32,014 nt of DNA from Acidobacteriota bacterium (GTDB taxonomy: Bacteria > Acidobacteriota > Thermoanaerobaculia > Multivoradales > J023): assembly GCA_029263395.1 (NCBI GenBank), contig JAJCXO010000155.1, positions 1 to 32,014 on the forward strand, read 5' to 3'. Each line of letters opens with the position of its first letter. Position 1 is the first letter of the stretch. A model generated the notes under the pieces. The model was not told where the DNA came from. It ran no database searches and saw nothing but the letters and a program-made list of their open reading frames with translations. Made by a program: the position numbers and the translations under genes. Below are positions 21,672 to 29,410 of the stretch, piece after piece.

Positions 21672-24362
21672 TCAGCTGATCTTGCGCACTCGCTCCGAGG
21701 TTTCTGTTGCGGAGGTCGATGAAGATGCGGCGGACTCTACCTCAGCTGCCTGTTTTGCGGCAGATTTTGTTTCATCGGGCTCGCCGGTCCCAGACTCTGC
21801 TGCGACAGCAGCTGCCTCACTAGCGGCGGCGGCGGTCGCGGCGGCGGCGGTCGCGGCGGAGATCTTACCCGAGCTGGTCAACGCAGACATTTCGCCGGAC
21901 GGTCCCGAGTTGCGCTTTCGATTCCGCTCCTCTCCGCGAGGAGCACGCTTGAAATCGAAACCAGGATAGTCGACACGACGATGGTAGATGTTGGTTAGGA
22001 CCCGCAGGAAAGCCTCTTCGACTTTGCGCAGATCGCTCAATGTCAGATCGGTCTCATCGAGCTGTCCATCGTGCAGACAGTCGTCGATCAACGTTTGCAA
22101 CAGCGTACGAATCTGTTGTCGGCCGGGATTGACTAATGTCCGACTGGCAGCCTCGACGGCATCGGCCAACATCAAAACACCCATTTCTTTCGACTGGGGC
22201 TTGGTTCCGGGGTAACGGAACTCTTCTTCACGGACTTCCTTGGTGCAGGGATCGCAGCGTTCCTTCGCCCGGTTGTAGAAGAACTTGATCAGCCGAGTGC
22301 CATGATGTTGTTCGATGGCATCCATGATCGGTTGCGGCAGATTGAGCTTGTAGGCTAACTCGAGCCCTTCCTTGACGTGGTTGATCAGAATCAACGCACT
22401 CATCGACGGCTGAATTTTGTCGTGCGGGTTCTGGCCAGGTATCTGATTCTCGATGAAGTATCGTGGCCGGAAGATCTTGCCGATGTCATGGTAGAGCGCG
22501 CCGGTGTGAATCAGCACCGAGTCGGCATCGATCGCCTCACATCCAGACTTGGCAAGATTTGCTACCGCCAAAGAGTGCTGGAATGTGCCTGGGGCCTCGA
22601 ACGCCAAGCGTCGCAAAATCGGCAGATTGGGGTTGCCAAGCTCGATCAACTTGATCGAAGTGGTGATCTGAAATAGACCCTCGAGGATCGGCACGGAGAA
22701 GCTAGCAACGGCCGCCGCCAACAATCCACCGGTGAATCCACAGACCAGATCGAAGCCAAGCTGTGGCAGCCCGCCGGCGACCTCACCACTCAGGGCTTTG
22801 AGGGCCAACAGTGCCGAAACGTTGACCAAACCGACAACAACTCCGGCTCGCGTCATCGCCGAACGCTGTTTGAACTGCTGATGATCAAGCACGAAGACTG
22901 CCGCCAATGATCCCGCCAGCGAGTAGACCGTCGCCACCCACATGTCGAGACCTGTCACGATGTGTCCAGCCAGCAACGAGAACACCAACGACAGCACCAG
23001 AGCAGTATTCCGACCGTAGAGCAATACTGCGAGCAGCGCCAACGTTGCCATCGGCGCAGCGAACGTATAACTCTCGATCGAGCCATAAGGCTCGCTGGTG
23101 ATCGACTTGGCGAGGGCCGACGCGATGAAAAAAGCGAAACGGGTGCCCAGGATGTGAATCATCAAGAGAATGAGACATTCACTCAGCATCCGTTCGCGAC
23201 TTCGATCGCGACGCTTCTCCAGACCACACATCAGCCAGACGAGCAGCGCGGAGGCAGCGAGCAGGAAGACGATCCCCAAACCTGTCAGAAGCAAGCGGCC
23301 GGAGTCTCGATCGCCCGCCATTTGGGCAACTGCCTGGGCGGTAACCTCGTCAACCTTGCCTCCTTTACGGACAATCACCTCACCCTTGCGGATGTTGTGA
23401 GCTACCGTACCCACTGATTCAGCACCCTCGTTCTTGAGCTCCAAGGTTGCACTCGAGTTGAGTGTCAAGTTCGGCGAGACATTGGCCATCACCAACTCGA
23501 CGAAGGTTTTGCGATGCCGTTTCTTGACCGCATCCCAACTCAACACATCGAGCTCGACAACCTGAGCCACCTGTTCGGGGTAGTCCAGATAGCCATAGAG
23601 ATCCAATTGAGTTTTGCGATAGCCCGAGGGCAATTCCTGGACGGTGATACCGTGCACACGATGCTCCAGCAGTAGCTCTTTGGCGCTGACAACACCTTGG
23701 CGAAAGACGCGGTTGAGCACCCCCGCGACGCGATCCTCCAGTTCGGTCGAGAATTCACGAGAGCGCAACAATTCGACCTGGGCCGATGTCACCCGAAAGG
23801 TGCTGGCTTCGCCCAAGCGAGCGAGGAGATCAGCACCGGGGCTCACCGGCTCCTCTCCCCCCACCGGTGGCAGACCGGTTGGCGGTGAGGACTGTTCCGC
23901 CGCTGGCGGACCATCGCCTACCTCTTCACCTTCCAACATCTCGAGCGGTACCAAGGCCGAGCGCCCGGCTTCGAACAACTGGGCTAGCTGCCGTCGGGCG
24001 TCAGCACCGATCGCACGATCGAAATCGTAGACCGGCAAAACGTCCTCGCGAGCGCGCTCTTGAAGGGCTCGCGTGGCCGACTCGTTGGTCACCGAAATCG
24101 CCTCGTCCGCGATATAGGTCCGGTCAGCAATCGAGCCAGCCTCGACAGGTGCCACGAAGAAAACCCGGCGTGGTAACAAACACCAGGTCGCGATCAGCAA
24201 AAAAAGCAAAATCCACAGCGGGCTGCGTTCCAGCAGCTTACGCCATGAGTTTCGGAGGTCGTACTGAAGCCGAGGCAGCCCCTTCTCGGGAGGCCGGCGC
24301 AAGACTGCGCTGCGGGCACCCCGTCGGCCAGGATTCTGAATCTGGGACTTACTGTTCCCCAT
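21672..24362 (-). CDS. pgpH: PgpH-type 7TM-HD phosphodiesterase (probable cyclic-di-AMP hydrolase)
   Basis: The 896-residue membrane protein has the 7TMR-HD layout: a cytoplasmic N-terminus, one membrane segment at 49-64, a large outside domain (about 65-350), a bundle of membrane segments (about 354-565) and a cytoplasmic HD domain (about 590-790). HD residues are visible as F-Q-His596, Y-His625-Asp626-I-G-K, plus later N-His661 and H-H-G near 686-688. Relatives hydrolyse cyclic-di-AMP. The C-terminal tail (about 830-896) is low-complexity, mostly Ala and Ser. ATG 24362 is preferred to the adjacent TTG at 24365; G-A-G-G lies about 10 nt before it. The gene is 162 bp after phoH, within the phoH-era cluster. 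The substrate is inferred from family. Confidence 0.93.
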   Translation of the reverse strand: MGNSKSQIQNPGRRGARSAVLRRPPEKGLPRLQYDLRNSWRKLLERSPLWILLFLLIATWCLLPRRVFFVAPVEAGSIADRTYIADEAISVTNESATRALQERAREDVLPVYDFDRAIGADARRQLAQLFEAGRSALVPLEMLEGEEVGDGPPAAEQSSPPTGLPPVGGEEPVSPGADLLARLGEASTFRVTSAQVELLRSREFSTELEDRVAGVLNRVFRQGVVSAKELLLEHRVHGITVQELPSGYRKTQLDLYGYLDYPEQVAQVVELDVLSWDAVKKRHRKTFVELVMANVSPNLTLNSSATLELKNEGAESVGTVAHNIRKGEVIVRKGGKVDEVTAQAVAQMAGDRDSGRLLLTGLGIVFLLAASALLVWLMCGLEKRRDRSRERMLSECLILLMIHILGTRFAFFIASALAKSITSEPYGSIESYTFAAPMATLALLAVLLYGRNTALVLSLVFSLLAGHIVTGLDMWVATVYSLAGSLAAVFVLDHQQFKQRSAMTRAGVVVGLVNVSALLALKALSGEVAGGLPQLGFDLVCGFTGGLLAAAVASFSVPILEGLFQITTSIKLIELGNPNLPILRRLAFEAPGTFQHSLAVANLAKSGCEAIDADSVLIHTGALYHDIGKIFRPRYFIENQIPGQNPHDKIQPSMSALILINHVKEGLELAYKLNLPQPIMDAIEQHHGTRLIKFFYNRAKERCDPCTKEVREEEFRYPGTKPQSKEMGVLMLADAVEAASRTLVNPGRQQIRTLLQTLIDDCLHDGQLDETDLTLSDLRKVEEAFLRVLTNIYHRRVDYPGFDFKRAPRGEERNRKRNSGPSGEMSALTSSGKISAATAAAATAAAASEAAAVAAESGTGEPDETKSAAKQAAEVESAASSSTSATETSERVRKIS
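21826..21855. repeat. Perfect 15-bp tandem duplication in the pgpH tail
   Basis: GCGGCGGCGGTCGCG occurs twice back-to-back at 21826-21840 and 21841-21855, within a wider GCG-rich stretch from 21823. It encodes the A-T-A-A-A pentapeptides of the low-complexity C-terminus, so its copy number can vary without a frameshift. Confidence 0.7.
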
Positions 24363-24366
24363 CAAT

Positions 24367-24420
24367 CAGGCCTCATCGACCAGGCCCCACCCACCAAGTC
24401 AGGCCCTATCAAATCAGGCT
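24367..24420. repeat. Four CAGGC-type short direct repeats between phoH and pgpH
   Basis: CAGGCC at 24367, 24381 and 24400 and CAGGCT at 24415 lie within 54 bp of the 162-bp gap between phoH and pgpH, the longest gap inside the cluster. Spacing is irregular (14, 19, 15), so phased binding is not obvious. The rest of the gap shows no terminator that I can see. Confidence 0.3.
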
Positions 24421-24524
24421 CCAGCCATTCACCTTCTGAACGTCCCTCAAATTTCGAGTCCCCGCAGGTCGATCCGTATCGGTACCTCAACGCACGTTGT
24501 GATGGTCGACACAGACTGCCTACC

Positions 24525-25523
24525 TTACACCACGGCCGGGCGAGAGCCGGCTACGCTTTCGCGGGGCGGCTCGGCCAGTAATTTTTCGTGTTTCTCATAA
24601 GCGGCGACAACCTTCTGTACGATCGGGTGGCGTACCACGTCTCGACGGTCGAAATGCGCAAAGCAGATCCCTTCGACATCCTTCAACACAACCTGAGCTT
24701 CCCGCAAGCCTGAAGCTTGAAACGATGGCAGGTCCACTTGCGTGATATCGCCATTGACCACGGCCTTCGAGCCAAAGCCGATGCGGGTCAGAAACATCTT
24801 CATCTGTTCCGACGTGGTGTTCTGCGCTTCGTCGAGAATCACGAAGCTCTCGTTGAGCGTACGGCCGCGCATAAACGCAATCGGTGCTACTTCGATGATG
24901 CCACGTTCGAGCAACGCACCTACCTTATCGTATCCCAATAGGTCGTAGAGTGAATCATAAAGCGGGCGTAGATAGGGATTGACTTTCTCCGCCAGATCTC
25001 CGGGCAGGAATCCGAGCTTTTCGCCAGCCTCGACCGCTGGCCGCGCCAAGACGATACGCCGTACTTTTTTCTCCTTCAATGCGGCCGCCGCCATCGCCAC
25101 TGCCAGGAAGGTTTTGCCCGTGCCGGCCGGGCCGATCGAAACCACGATATCGTGGTCCAGCATCGCCTTCATGTAGAGGTACTGGTTGAGACTGCGCGGT
25201 GAGATCAACTGCCGCACCGCACTCAACAACTGGTCGGTGGGCTGAAAGAACTCGGTCAATGAGATCTCGGGAGCCTGTTCGACCACTCGAATCGCGGTTC
25301 GGATATCTTCCGTACGGAAGCGGTAGCCTCTACTACCAAGCGTCGACAGCTCGGTCATCAAGTGTTGCACCAGCTCCACTCGCTCGGCGTCACCATCGAT
25401 TGCGAGCTCGTTGCCGCGCGCCGAAAGCTGGACATCGAAGGCTCGCTCGATGAGCTTCAAGTGTTGGTCATGGGCACCAAACAGGGACTCGAGTCCCTTT
25501 TCGGCCAAAGTCAATCGCGCCAT
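24525..25523 (-). CDS. phoH: PhoH family ATPase (PhoH-like, YbeZ type)
   Basis: The 332-residue cytosolic NTPase is thought to work with YbeY in RNA metabolism. Walker A is G-P-A-G-T-G-K-T at 131-138, Walker B V-I-L-D-E-A-Q-N at 228-235, and the PhoH sequence G-D-I-T-Q-V-D is at 258-264; A-R-P-A-V-E-A-G-E-K-L-G-F-L-P-G-D near 160-176 is diagnostic. An N-terminal region (10-90) with a KH-like character precedes the ATPase. The start is ATG 25523, since a longer frame adds a low-quality 17 residues; the ribosome site (GAGCA) is weak. It is the first gene of the phoH-pgpH-ybeY-corC-era cluster. A repeat array and an inverted repeat lie in its upstream region. Confidence 0.95.
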   Translation of the reverse strand: MARLTLAEKGLESLFGAHDQHLKLIERAFDVQLSARGNELAIDGDAERVELVQHLMTELSTLGSRGYRFRTEDIRTAIRVVEQAPEISLTEFFQPTDQLLSAVRQLISPRSLNQYLYMKAMLDHDIVVSIGPAGTGKTFLAVAMAAAALKEKKVRRIVLARPAVEAGEKLGFLPGDLAEKVNPYLRPLYDSLYDLLGYDKVGALLERGIIEVAPIAFMRGRTLNESFVILDEAQNTTSEQMKMFLTRIGFGSKAVVNGDITQVDLPSFQASGLREAQVVLKDVEGICFAHFDRRDVVRHPIVQKVVAAYEKHEKLLAEPPRESVAGSRPAVV

Positions 25524-25571
25524 TAATATGCTCGCTTGAAGGGGTAGTGCAGATACTCTGCGGAGGGGCGC

Positions 25572-25589
25572 CAAGCCGATCGAGGCTTG
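25572..25589. promoter_or_regulatory. Inverted repeat upstream of phoH
   Basis: CAAGCC-GATCGA-GGCTTG forms a 6-bp stem with a 6-nt loop, about 50 nt upstream of the phoH start. It could be an operator or a hairpin in the 5' untranslated leader. There is no T-run, so it is not a typical terminator. Confidence 0.35.
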
Positions 25590-25641
25590 ACCGTTTACTG
25601 GACGGTGGAGATTGCCAAGCTGGGAGTTGATTTCAGGGTTT

Positions 25642-25777
25642 CACTGTAACAAAGGCAACACTGTAACAAAGCCAGCACTGTAACAAAGCCAACACTGAAG
25701 CAAAGCCAACACTGTAACAAAGCCAACACTACAGCATAGCCAACACTACAGCATAGCCAACTCTACGTCGCAGCACG
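25642..25777. repeat. Tandem repeat array, 17-bp unit, seven copies plus one degenerate
   Basis: Units start at 25642, 25659, 25676, 25693, 25710, 25727 and 25744, exactly 17 bp apart. Two sequence classes occur: CACTGTAACAAAGCCAA-like (units 1-3 and 5, with unit 4 a variant having GAAG) and CACTACAGCATAGCCAA (units 6 and 7, identical to each other). A decayed eighth unit begins at 25761. The array lies in the 298-bp gap between the DinB-family gene and phoH. It does not continue a reading frame (17 is not a multiple of three). A-rich units in GC-rich DNA suggest a polymorphic minisatellite or clustered binding sites. Known function: none. Confidence 0.9.
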
Positions 25778-25821
25778 GCCACCGCTTCGTTACGAAGCCG
25801 ACTCTCTTCACACGCTGGACC

Positions 25822-26484
25822 TCACGCCCCAGGCGAGACTTCGGAAATCTGCCGCCGGACGGTCTCGATGTGGTGAAGATCGTGGAAGTGGGTGAAGTAC
25901 AGCATCTCCCGGACAGTGAGTTTGCCGAGCAGCGGATGCGGCAGGCGAACTTTGTCGAGCGCGTCTTCGCCCCATGATTCGAGTCCGCGCACCAGCTCCT
26001 GCCCCGCCGCCTGCCATCCCGTCAGGGCGCGAGCTCGGACCCTGACCGCCTCTTCATTGTCGGCCGGTTCGAGGTGTGAAGGGACATAGGGTCCGGTCGC
26101 AACACCGCCACTCGCTAAGCGTTCGTGATAGTCGGCCCGAACCTCACGGTAGGTTCGTGAGCCTCGGCGAGATGTCCCAAAACGCACCTTCAAGAGTAGT
26201 TTGGGCAGTTTCAGTGCAGCTGCCACCGCCTTGACCGACTTGACGAGATGGATCACATTCTCCGCTGGTGACCACACTCCATCGGCCGGGCGGCGGAAGA
26301 ATGCTTCCTGCGAAAGGCCGCCAAAAAGCTCTGCTGAGTCACTGTGGACGGTATCGAACGCGCGACGCAACTCGTCGAGGAACTGTGGTTCGTCGAAGGA
26401 CTGTGGTTCGTCGAAGGACTGTGGATCGTCGAGGGACGGTGGCCCTTGCAGAGACGGCGGCTCGTGGAATCTCTCTTTGGTCAT
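25822..26484 (-). CDS. DinB-family protein with N-terminal hexapeptide repeats
   Basis: The 220-residue protein has a DinB-like four-helix fold (PF12867-type). The metal-binding histidines are probably His79 (E-N-V-I-H-L-V) and the C-terminal cluster H-F-H-D-L-H-H at 199-205. Residues 9-38 are five copies of a six-residue repeat, from P-P-S-L-Q-G to P-Q-S-F-D-E, the last three close to identical. This makes an acidic, proline-rich N-terminal extension that DinB proteins usually lack. The ATG at 26484 shares its A with the stop TAA of the dehydrogenase gene (TAATG), so translation is coupled. It is the last gene of the 30.1-25.8 kb unit. DinB-family proteins include thiol-dependent transferases; the reaction here is unknown. 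Confidence 0.85.
   Translation of the reverse strand: MTKERFHEPPSLQGPPSLDDPQSFDEPQSFDEPQFLDELRRAFDTVHSDSAELFGGLSQEAFFRRPADGVWSPAENVIHLVKSVKAVAAALKLPKLLLKVRFGTSRRGSRTYREVRADYHERLASGGVATGPYVPSHLEPADNEEAVRVRARALTGWQAAGQELVRGLESWGEDALDKVRLPHPLLGKLTVREMLYFTHFHDLHHIETVRRQISEVSPGA
26371..26460. repeat. In-frame 18-bp tandem repeats in the DinB-family gene
   Basis: Five 18-bp units encode the six-residue repeats. On the plus strand CTGTGGTTCGTCGAAGGA-type units begin at 26383, 26401 and 26419, with the first two identical and the third differing at two or three bases; the two outer units are more diverged. The unit length is a multiple of three, so gains or losses keep the reading frame. Confidence 0.85.
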
Positions 26485-27341
26485 TATCGCTTGGGATACT
26501 CATAGAAGCCATGTCCGCTCTTGCGCCCCAGACGGCCAGCCAACACCATTTGCTTGAGTAGCGGCGGCGGTGCAAAACGCTTCTCCCGATACTCATCGAA
26601 CATGATGTCGGCGATGTAGAGAGTGGTGTCGAGCCCGACAAAATCCAGCAGAGTAAACGGGCCCATCGGATAGCCGCAACCGAGTTGCATTCCCTTGTCG
26701 ATGTCCTCGATCGAACCCACCCCCTCTTCGTAGGCGCGAATTGCGTCGAGTAAGTACGGCACCAGCAGCCGGTTGACGATAAAACCAGAGTTGTCGCGAC
26801 AGGCGACCGGCTCTTTGCCCAATCCACGCACAAAGGCGGTCGCACGTTCTACGGTCTCGTCGGAAGTCACCAAGGTACGCACCACTTCCACCAATTTCAT
26901 CATCGGCACCGGATTGAAGAAGTGCAGGCCGACAAAACGCTCTGGACGGTGCGTCGACATCGCGATCTCAGTGATCGTCAACGAAGACGTATTACTGGCA
27001 AAAATTGCCGTTTTCTTGGCAGTTTCGTCGAGAGCTTCGAAGGTCTGGCGTTTGGCGTCGACGTTCTCGACAATAGCCTCAATGATCAGGTCGCAGTCCG
27101 CCAGATGTTCGAGTTCGACGACACCTTCGATGCGGTCGAGAATATTGGAACGTTCACCGTCTTCCAGGCGCCCCTTACTGACCGCTTTGGACAAGGAAGT
27201 CTCGATCCGCTGACGTCCCTTGTTCAAGAGCTCTTCGGAAACCTCACGCACAACCGTCGCGTATCCGGCTCGGGCCGCAACTTCGGCAATCCCAGCACCC
27301 ATCAGTCCACAACCCAAGACTCCAACTTTCTTGACCTTCAT
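26484..27341 (-). CDS. hbd: 3-hydroxybutyryl-CoA dehydrogenase (3-hydroxyacyl-CoA dehydrogenase family)
   Basis: The 285-residue enzyme oxidises (S)-3-hydroxybutyryl-CoA to acetoacetyl-CoA with NAD(P), or the reverse. The Rossmann motif G-C-G-L-M-G-A-G-I-A is at residues 10-19. H-F-F-N-P-V-P-M-M-K-L-V-E-V-V near 140 is the diagnostic family stretch with the catalytic His, and the C-terminal helical domain contains G-Y-P-M-G-P-F-T-L-L-D. Length is as for stand-alone Hbd/PaaH/FadB2 proteins, with no enoyl-CoA hydratase domain. AGGAG (27349-27354) lies upstream of the ATG. It follows tsaE by 61 bp and is coupled to the DinB gene. No other beta-oxidation genes are present, so its pathway (fatty acid or butyrate) is undecided; the symbol is one of several used. 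Confidence 0.94.
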   Translation of the reverse strand: MKVKKVGVLGCGLMGAGIAEVAARAGYATVVREVSEELLNKGRQRIETSLSKAVSKGRLEDGERSNILDRIEGVVELEHLADCDLIIEAIVENVDAKRQTFEALDETAKKTAIFASNTSSLTITEIAMSTHRPERFVGLHFFNPVPMMKLVEVVRTLVTSDETVERATAFVRGLGKEPVACRDNSGFIVNRLLVPYLLDAIRAYEEGVGSIEDIDKGMQLGCGYPMGPFTLLDFVGLDTTLYIADIMFDEYREKRFAPPPLLKQMVLAGRLGRKSGHGFYEYPKR

Positions 27342-27402
27342 CCCTGCTCTCCTGTTACTTTTGAGACGGTGGAAGTTGATCCTACCAAGTCCCCGGCCGG
27401 CT

Positions 27403-27861
27403 TCAGGCCGCAGACGCTTCGATCACGATTTCATGTTCCGATGACGCCAAACGCCGCAATCTGATCCGCACTGCACCAGGCCAAGTGGCGCTGTCTTGCT
27501 GAGCTGTCAAACGTTCCGCCCATTCGATTGCCTTGATGCCATCGCCAGCCAGCATTTCGTCGAGCCCGAGTCCGTCGATCTCCTCACCTTCCAGTCGGTA
27601 GAGGTCGACGTGGACCAACCGCCCTTGTTCACCCTGGTGCTCGTGGATCAGGTTGTAGGTCGGCGATTGAATCTGACGGCGATCGATTCCCAAACCACGA
27701 CCGATGCCGCGCACCAACACAGTTTTGCCGCTCCCCAAATTGCCCTCCAGGAGAATCACCGCATCTCGCCCCAAACTCGCGACCAGCTCTTCTCCGAGGC
27801 GTTCGGTCTCGCGCTCGCTGTGGCTAATGACACGGCGTGTCGATGGTGCGGAGTTGCTCAT
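27403..27861 (-). CDS. tsaE: tRNA threonylcarbamoyladenosine biosynthesis protein TsaE
   Basis: The 152-residue ATPase is required with TsaB, TsaC and TsaD for the t6A modification at position 37 of ANN-decoding tRNAs. Walker A is G-N-L-G-S-G-K-T at about 40-47, Walker B region V-H-V-D-L-Y-R-L near 86-93, and S-P-T-Y-N-L and I-E-W-A-E-R-L are the diagnostic stretches. Length is typical. The ATG at 27861 has GGGAGG 4 nt upstream, and the nnr stop lies 10 bp away. The nnr-tsaE order is common among bacteria. No tsaB or tsaD is in the window. Confidence 0.96.
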   Translation of the reverse strand: MSNSAPSTRRVISHSERETERLGEELVASLGRDAVILLEGNLGSGKTVLVRGIGRGLGIDRRQIQSPTYNLIHEHQGEQGRLVHVDLYRLEGEEIDGLGLDEMLAGDGIKAIEWAERLTAQQDSATWPGAVRIRLRRLASSEHEIVIEASAA

Positions 27862-27871
27862 TTGGCCTCCC

Positions 27872-29410
27872 TCATGCGTTACGTAAGCGATCGAAGGCGC
27901 GCGGCATAGCGTCGATCAAGTCACTTGCTGCCAAGGCTTCGGGGGCCCCACTCTCGATAACTAGATCACCCGCCAAGCCGTGGAGGAAAACCGCCAGCTG
28001 ACTGGCGATCAAGGCCTCGTAGCCTTGGGCTAGCAAAGCAGCCAGCAATCCGGTCAACACATCGCCGCTACCGCCGGTCGCCATGCCCGGGTTTCCAGTC
28101 GGATTGACGTAAACCTCGCCGTCCGGATCGGCGATGAGTGTGCGATGCCCTTTGAGGATGACAATTGCATCCGAAAGTTCAGCCGCACGCCGCGCTGCAG
28201 CGAGTCGATCCGCTTGGATCTCGGCCGTTGGCACGCCTAATAAACGTCCCATCTCGCCGGGGTGAGGCGTCAAGACGGTCTCCGCGGTGCGGGCTCGGAG
28301 GTCACCCAGACTTTCGCCCAACGCGTTCAACCCATCGGCGTCGATAACCAAAGGACTCTCGATCTCGCGCACCAGCCGCCCGACGAAGCGCACCGTCTCT
28401 TCATCGAGCCCCATCCCCGGGCCGATCGCGACCGAACGTTTGCCGGTTGCTGCTAGAAGTGCAGCTCTCAGGTCGCCGGACGGCAGGCTAATCGTCATCG
28501 ACTCGAGTGAACCAGCATCTACCGTTGGCATAATCCCGGCCGGAACTCCCACAGTCACCAAGCCGGCCCCGCCACGGACCGCCGCACGGGCCGCCAGCAC
28601 CATCGCCCCGGATTTCCCTGGCGAACCACCGATCAGCAGGGTGTGGCCAAAATCGCCCTTGTGGGTTGCCGCCGCACGCGGCAGCAGGCACGCGGCCAAC
28701 TCCCCGCGATCCAACAAATGGAGAGCCCCCGGGGCTTCTTCGACCAGGTAGGACGGAATTCCCAAATCCGTCACGACAACCCGTCCGACCATGTCCGAAG
28801 CCGGTGCAAAAATGTGCGCTCGTTTCGGCGCGGCGAAAGTCACAGTCACCGACGCAGGCAGCACCGCCCCAGGAATCGCTCCTCGGCTGGCATCGAGACC
28901 GCTCGGCAGATCTACGGCGAGGACCGGTGTACTGACGGTTTCCAGGTGCTGCACCAACTCGGCATAGTGGCCTTCCAATGCCCTACTCAGCCCGGTACCG
29001 AAGAGGGCGTCGACGATCAAGTCACAATCACGAGCTGCTTCGATCGCGGCAACTAGGTCGGTTTTTGGTGTCAGGTGCTCTACCAGCTTGCCGGAACGTT
29101 CCAAAATCTCGAGCTGCGTCGCAGCATCGCCGCGCAAGACCGACCCGTCAGCCGGCGACGTACGAGCAACCAAGAAGGACCGCAGGCGATAGCCTCGGGC
29201 GTCGAGGTGGCGAGCAACCGCCAACCCATCACCGCCGTTGTTGCCGGGACCACAGAAGATCGCCACCGACTCAGCCTGTGGGAAATACTCCGCGATGGCA
29301 TCCACCACACCGATTGCAGCGTTCTCCATCAGCACCATTCCCGGAATCCCAACCTCTTCGATCGCTCGCCGATCCACCGCTTGCATCTCCGACGCCGCCA
29401 AAATCCTCAT
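27872..29410 (-). CDS. nnr: Bifunctional NAD(P)H-hydrate epimerase/dehydratase
   Basis: The 512-residue bifunctional enzyme repairs hydrated NADH and NADPH. The N-terminal YjeF-N-type epimerase domain (about 1-215) shows G-P-G-N-N-G-G-D-G-L-A-V-A-R near 50-63 and V-D-A-L-F-G-T-G. The C-terminal ADP/ATP-dependent dehydratase domain (about 225-505) shows H-K-G-D-F-G-H, L-T-P-H-P-G-E-M-G-R-L-L and G-S-G-D-V-L-T-G-L-L-A-A near 440. The start MRILAASEMQ at 29410 is preferred to an upstream in-frame extension because GGGGAG lies 5 nt before it and the extension overlaps the neighbouring gene. Its ATG overlaps the upstream stop by 4 bp (ATGA), and tsaE follows after 10 bp. Confidence 0.97.
   Translation of the reverse strand: MRILAASEMQAVDRRAIEEVGIPGMVLMENAAIGVVDAIAEYFPQAESVAIFCGPGNNGGDGLAVARHLDARGYRLRSFLVARTSPADGSVLRGDAATQLEILERSGKLVEHLTPKTDLVAAIEAARDCDLIVDALFGTGLSRALEGHYAELVQHLETVSTPVLAVDLPSGLDASRGAIPGAVLPASVTVTFAAPKRAHIFAPASDMVGRVVVTDLGIPSYLVEEAPGALHLLDRGELAACLLPRAAATHKGDFGHTLLIGGSPGKSGAMVLAARAAVRGGAGLVTVGVPAGIMPTVDAGSLESMTISLPSGDLRAALLAATGKRSVAIGPGMGLDEETVRFVGRLVREIESPLVIDADGLNALGESLGDLRARTAETVLTPHPGEMGRLLGVPTAEIQADRLAAARRAAELSDAIVILKGHRTLIADPDGEVYVNPTGNPGMATGGSGDVLTGLLAALLAQGYEALIASQLAVFLHGLAGDLVIESGAPEALAASDLIDAMPRAFDRLRNA

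Noticed and set aside
24198-24212. A/T-run in pgpH as a terminator
   Set aside because: It codes the Leu/Phe-rich first membrane segment and no stem precedes it.
25062-25070. A6 run in phoH as a possible frameshift site
   Set aside because: The run is phased AAA-AAA-G in the reading frame, not A-AAA-AAG, and the protein is complete without slipping.
25642-25777. 17-bp array as a CRISPR
   Set aside because: Units are contiguous with no spacers, and are shorter than CRISPR repeats; no cas genes are present.
27380-27412. GC-rich hairpin after tsaE as a terminator
   Set aside because: The stem is short (5 bp), overlaps the tsaE stop and has no T-run, and hbd follows in the same direction.
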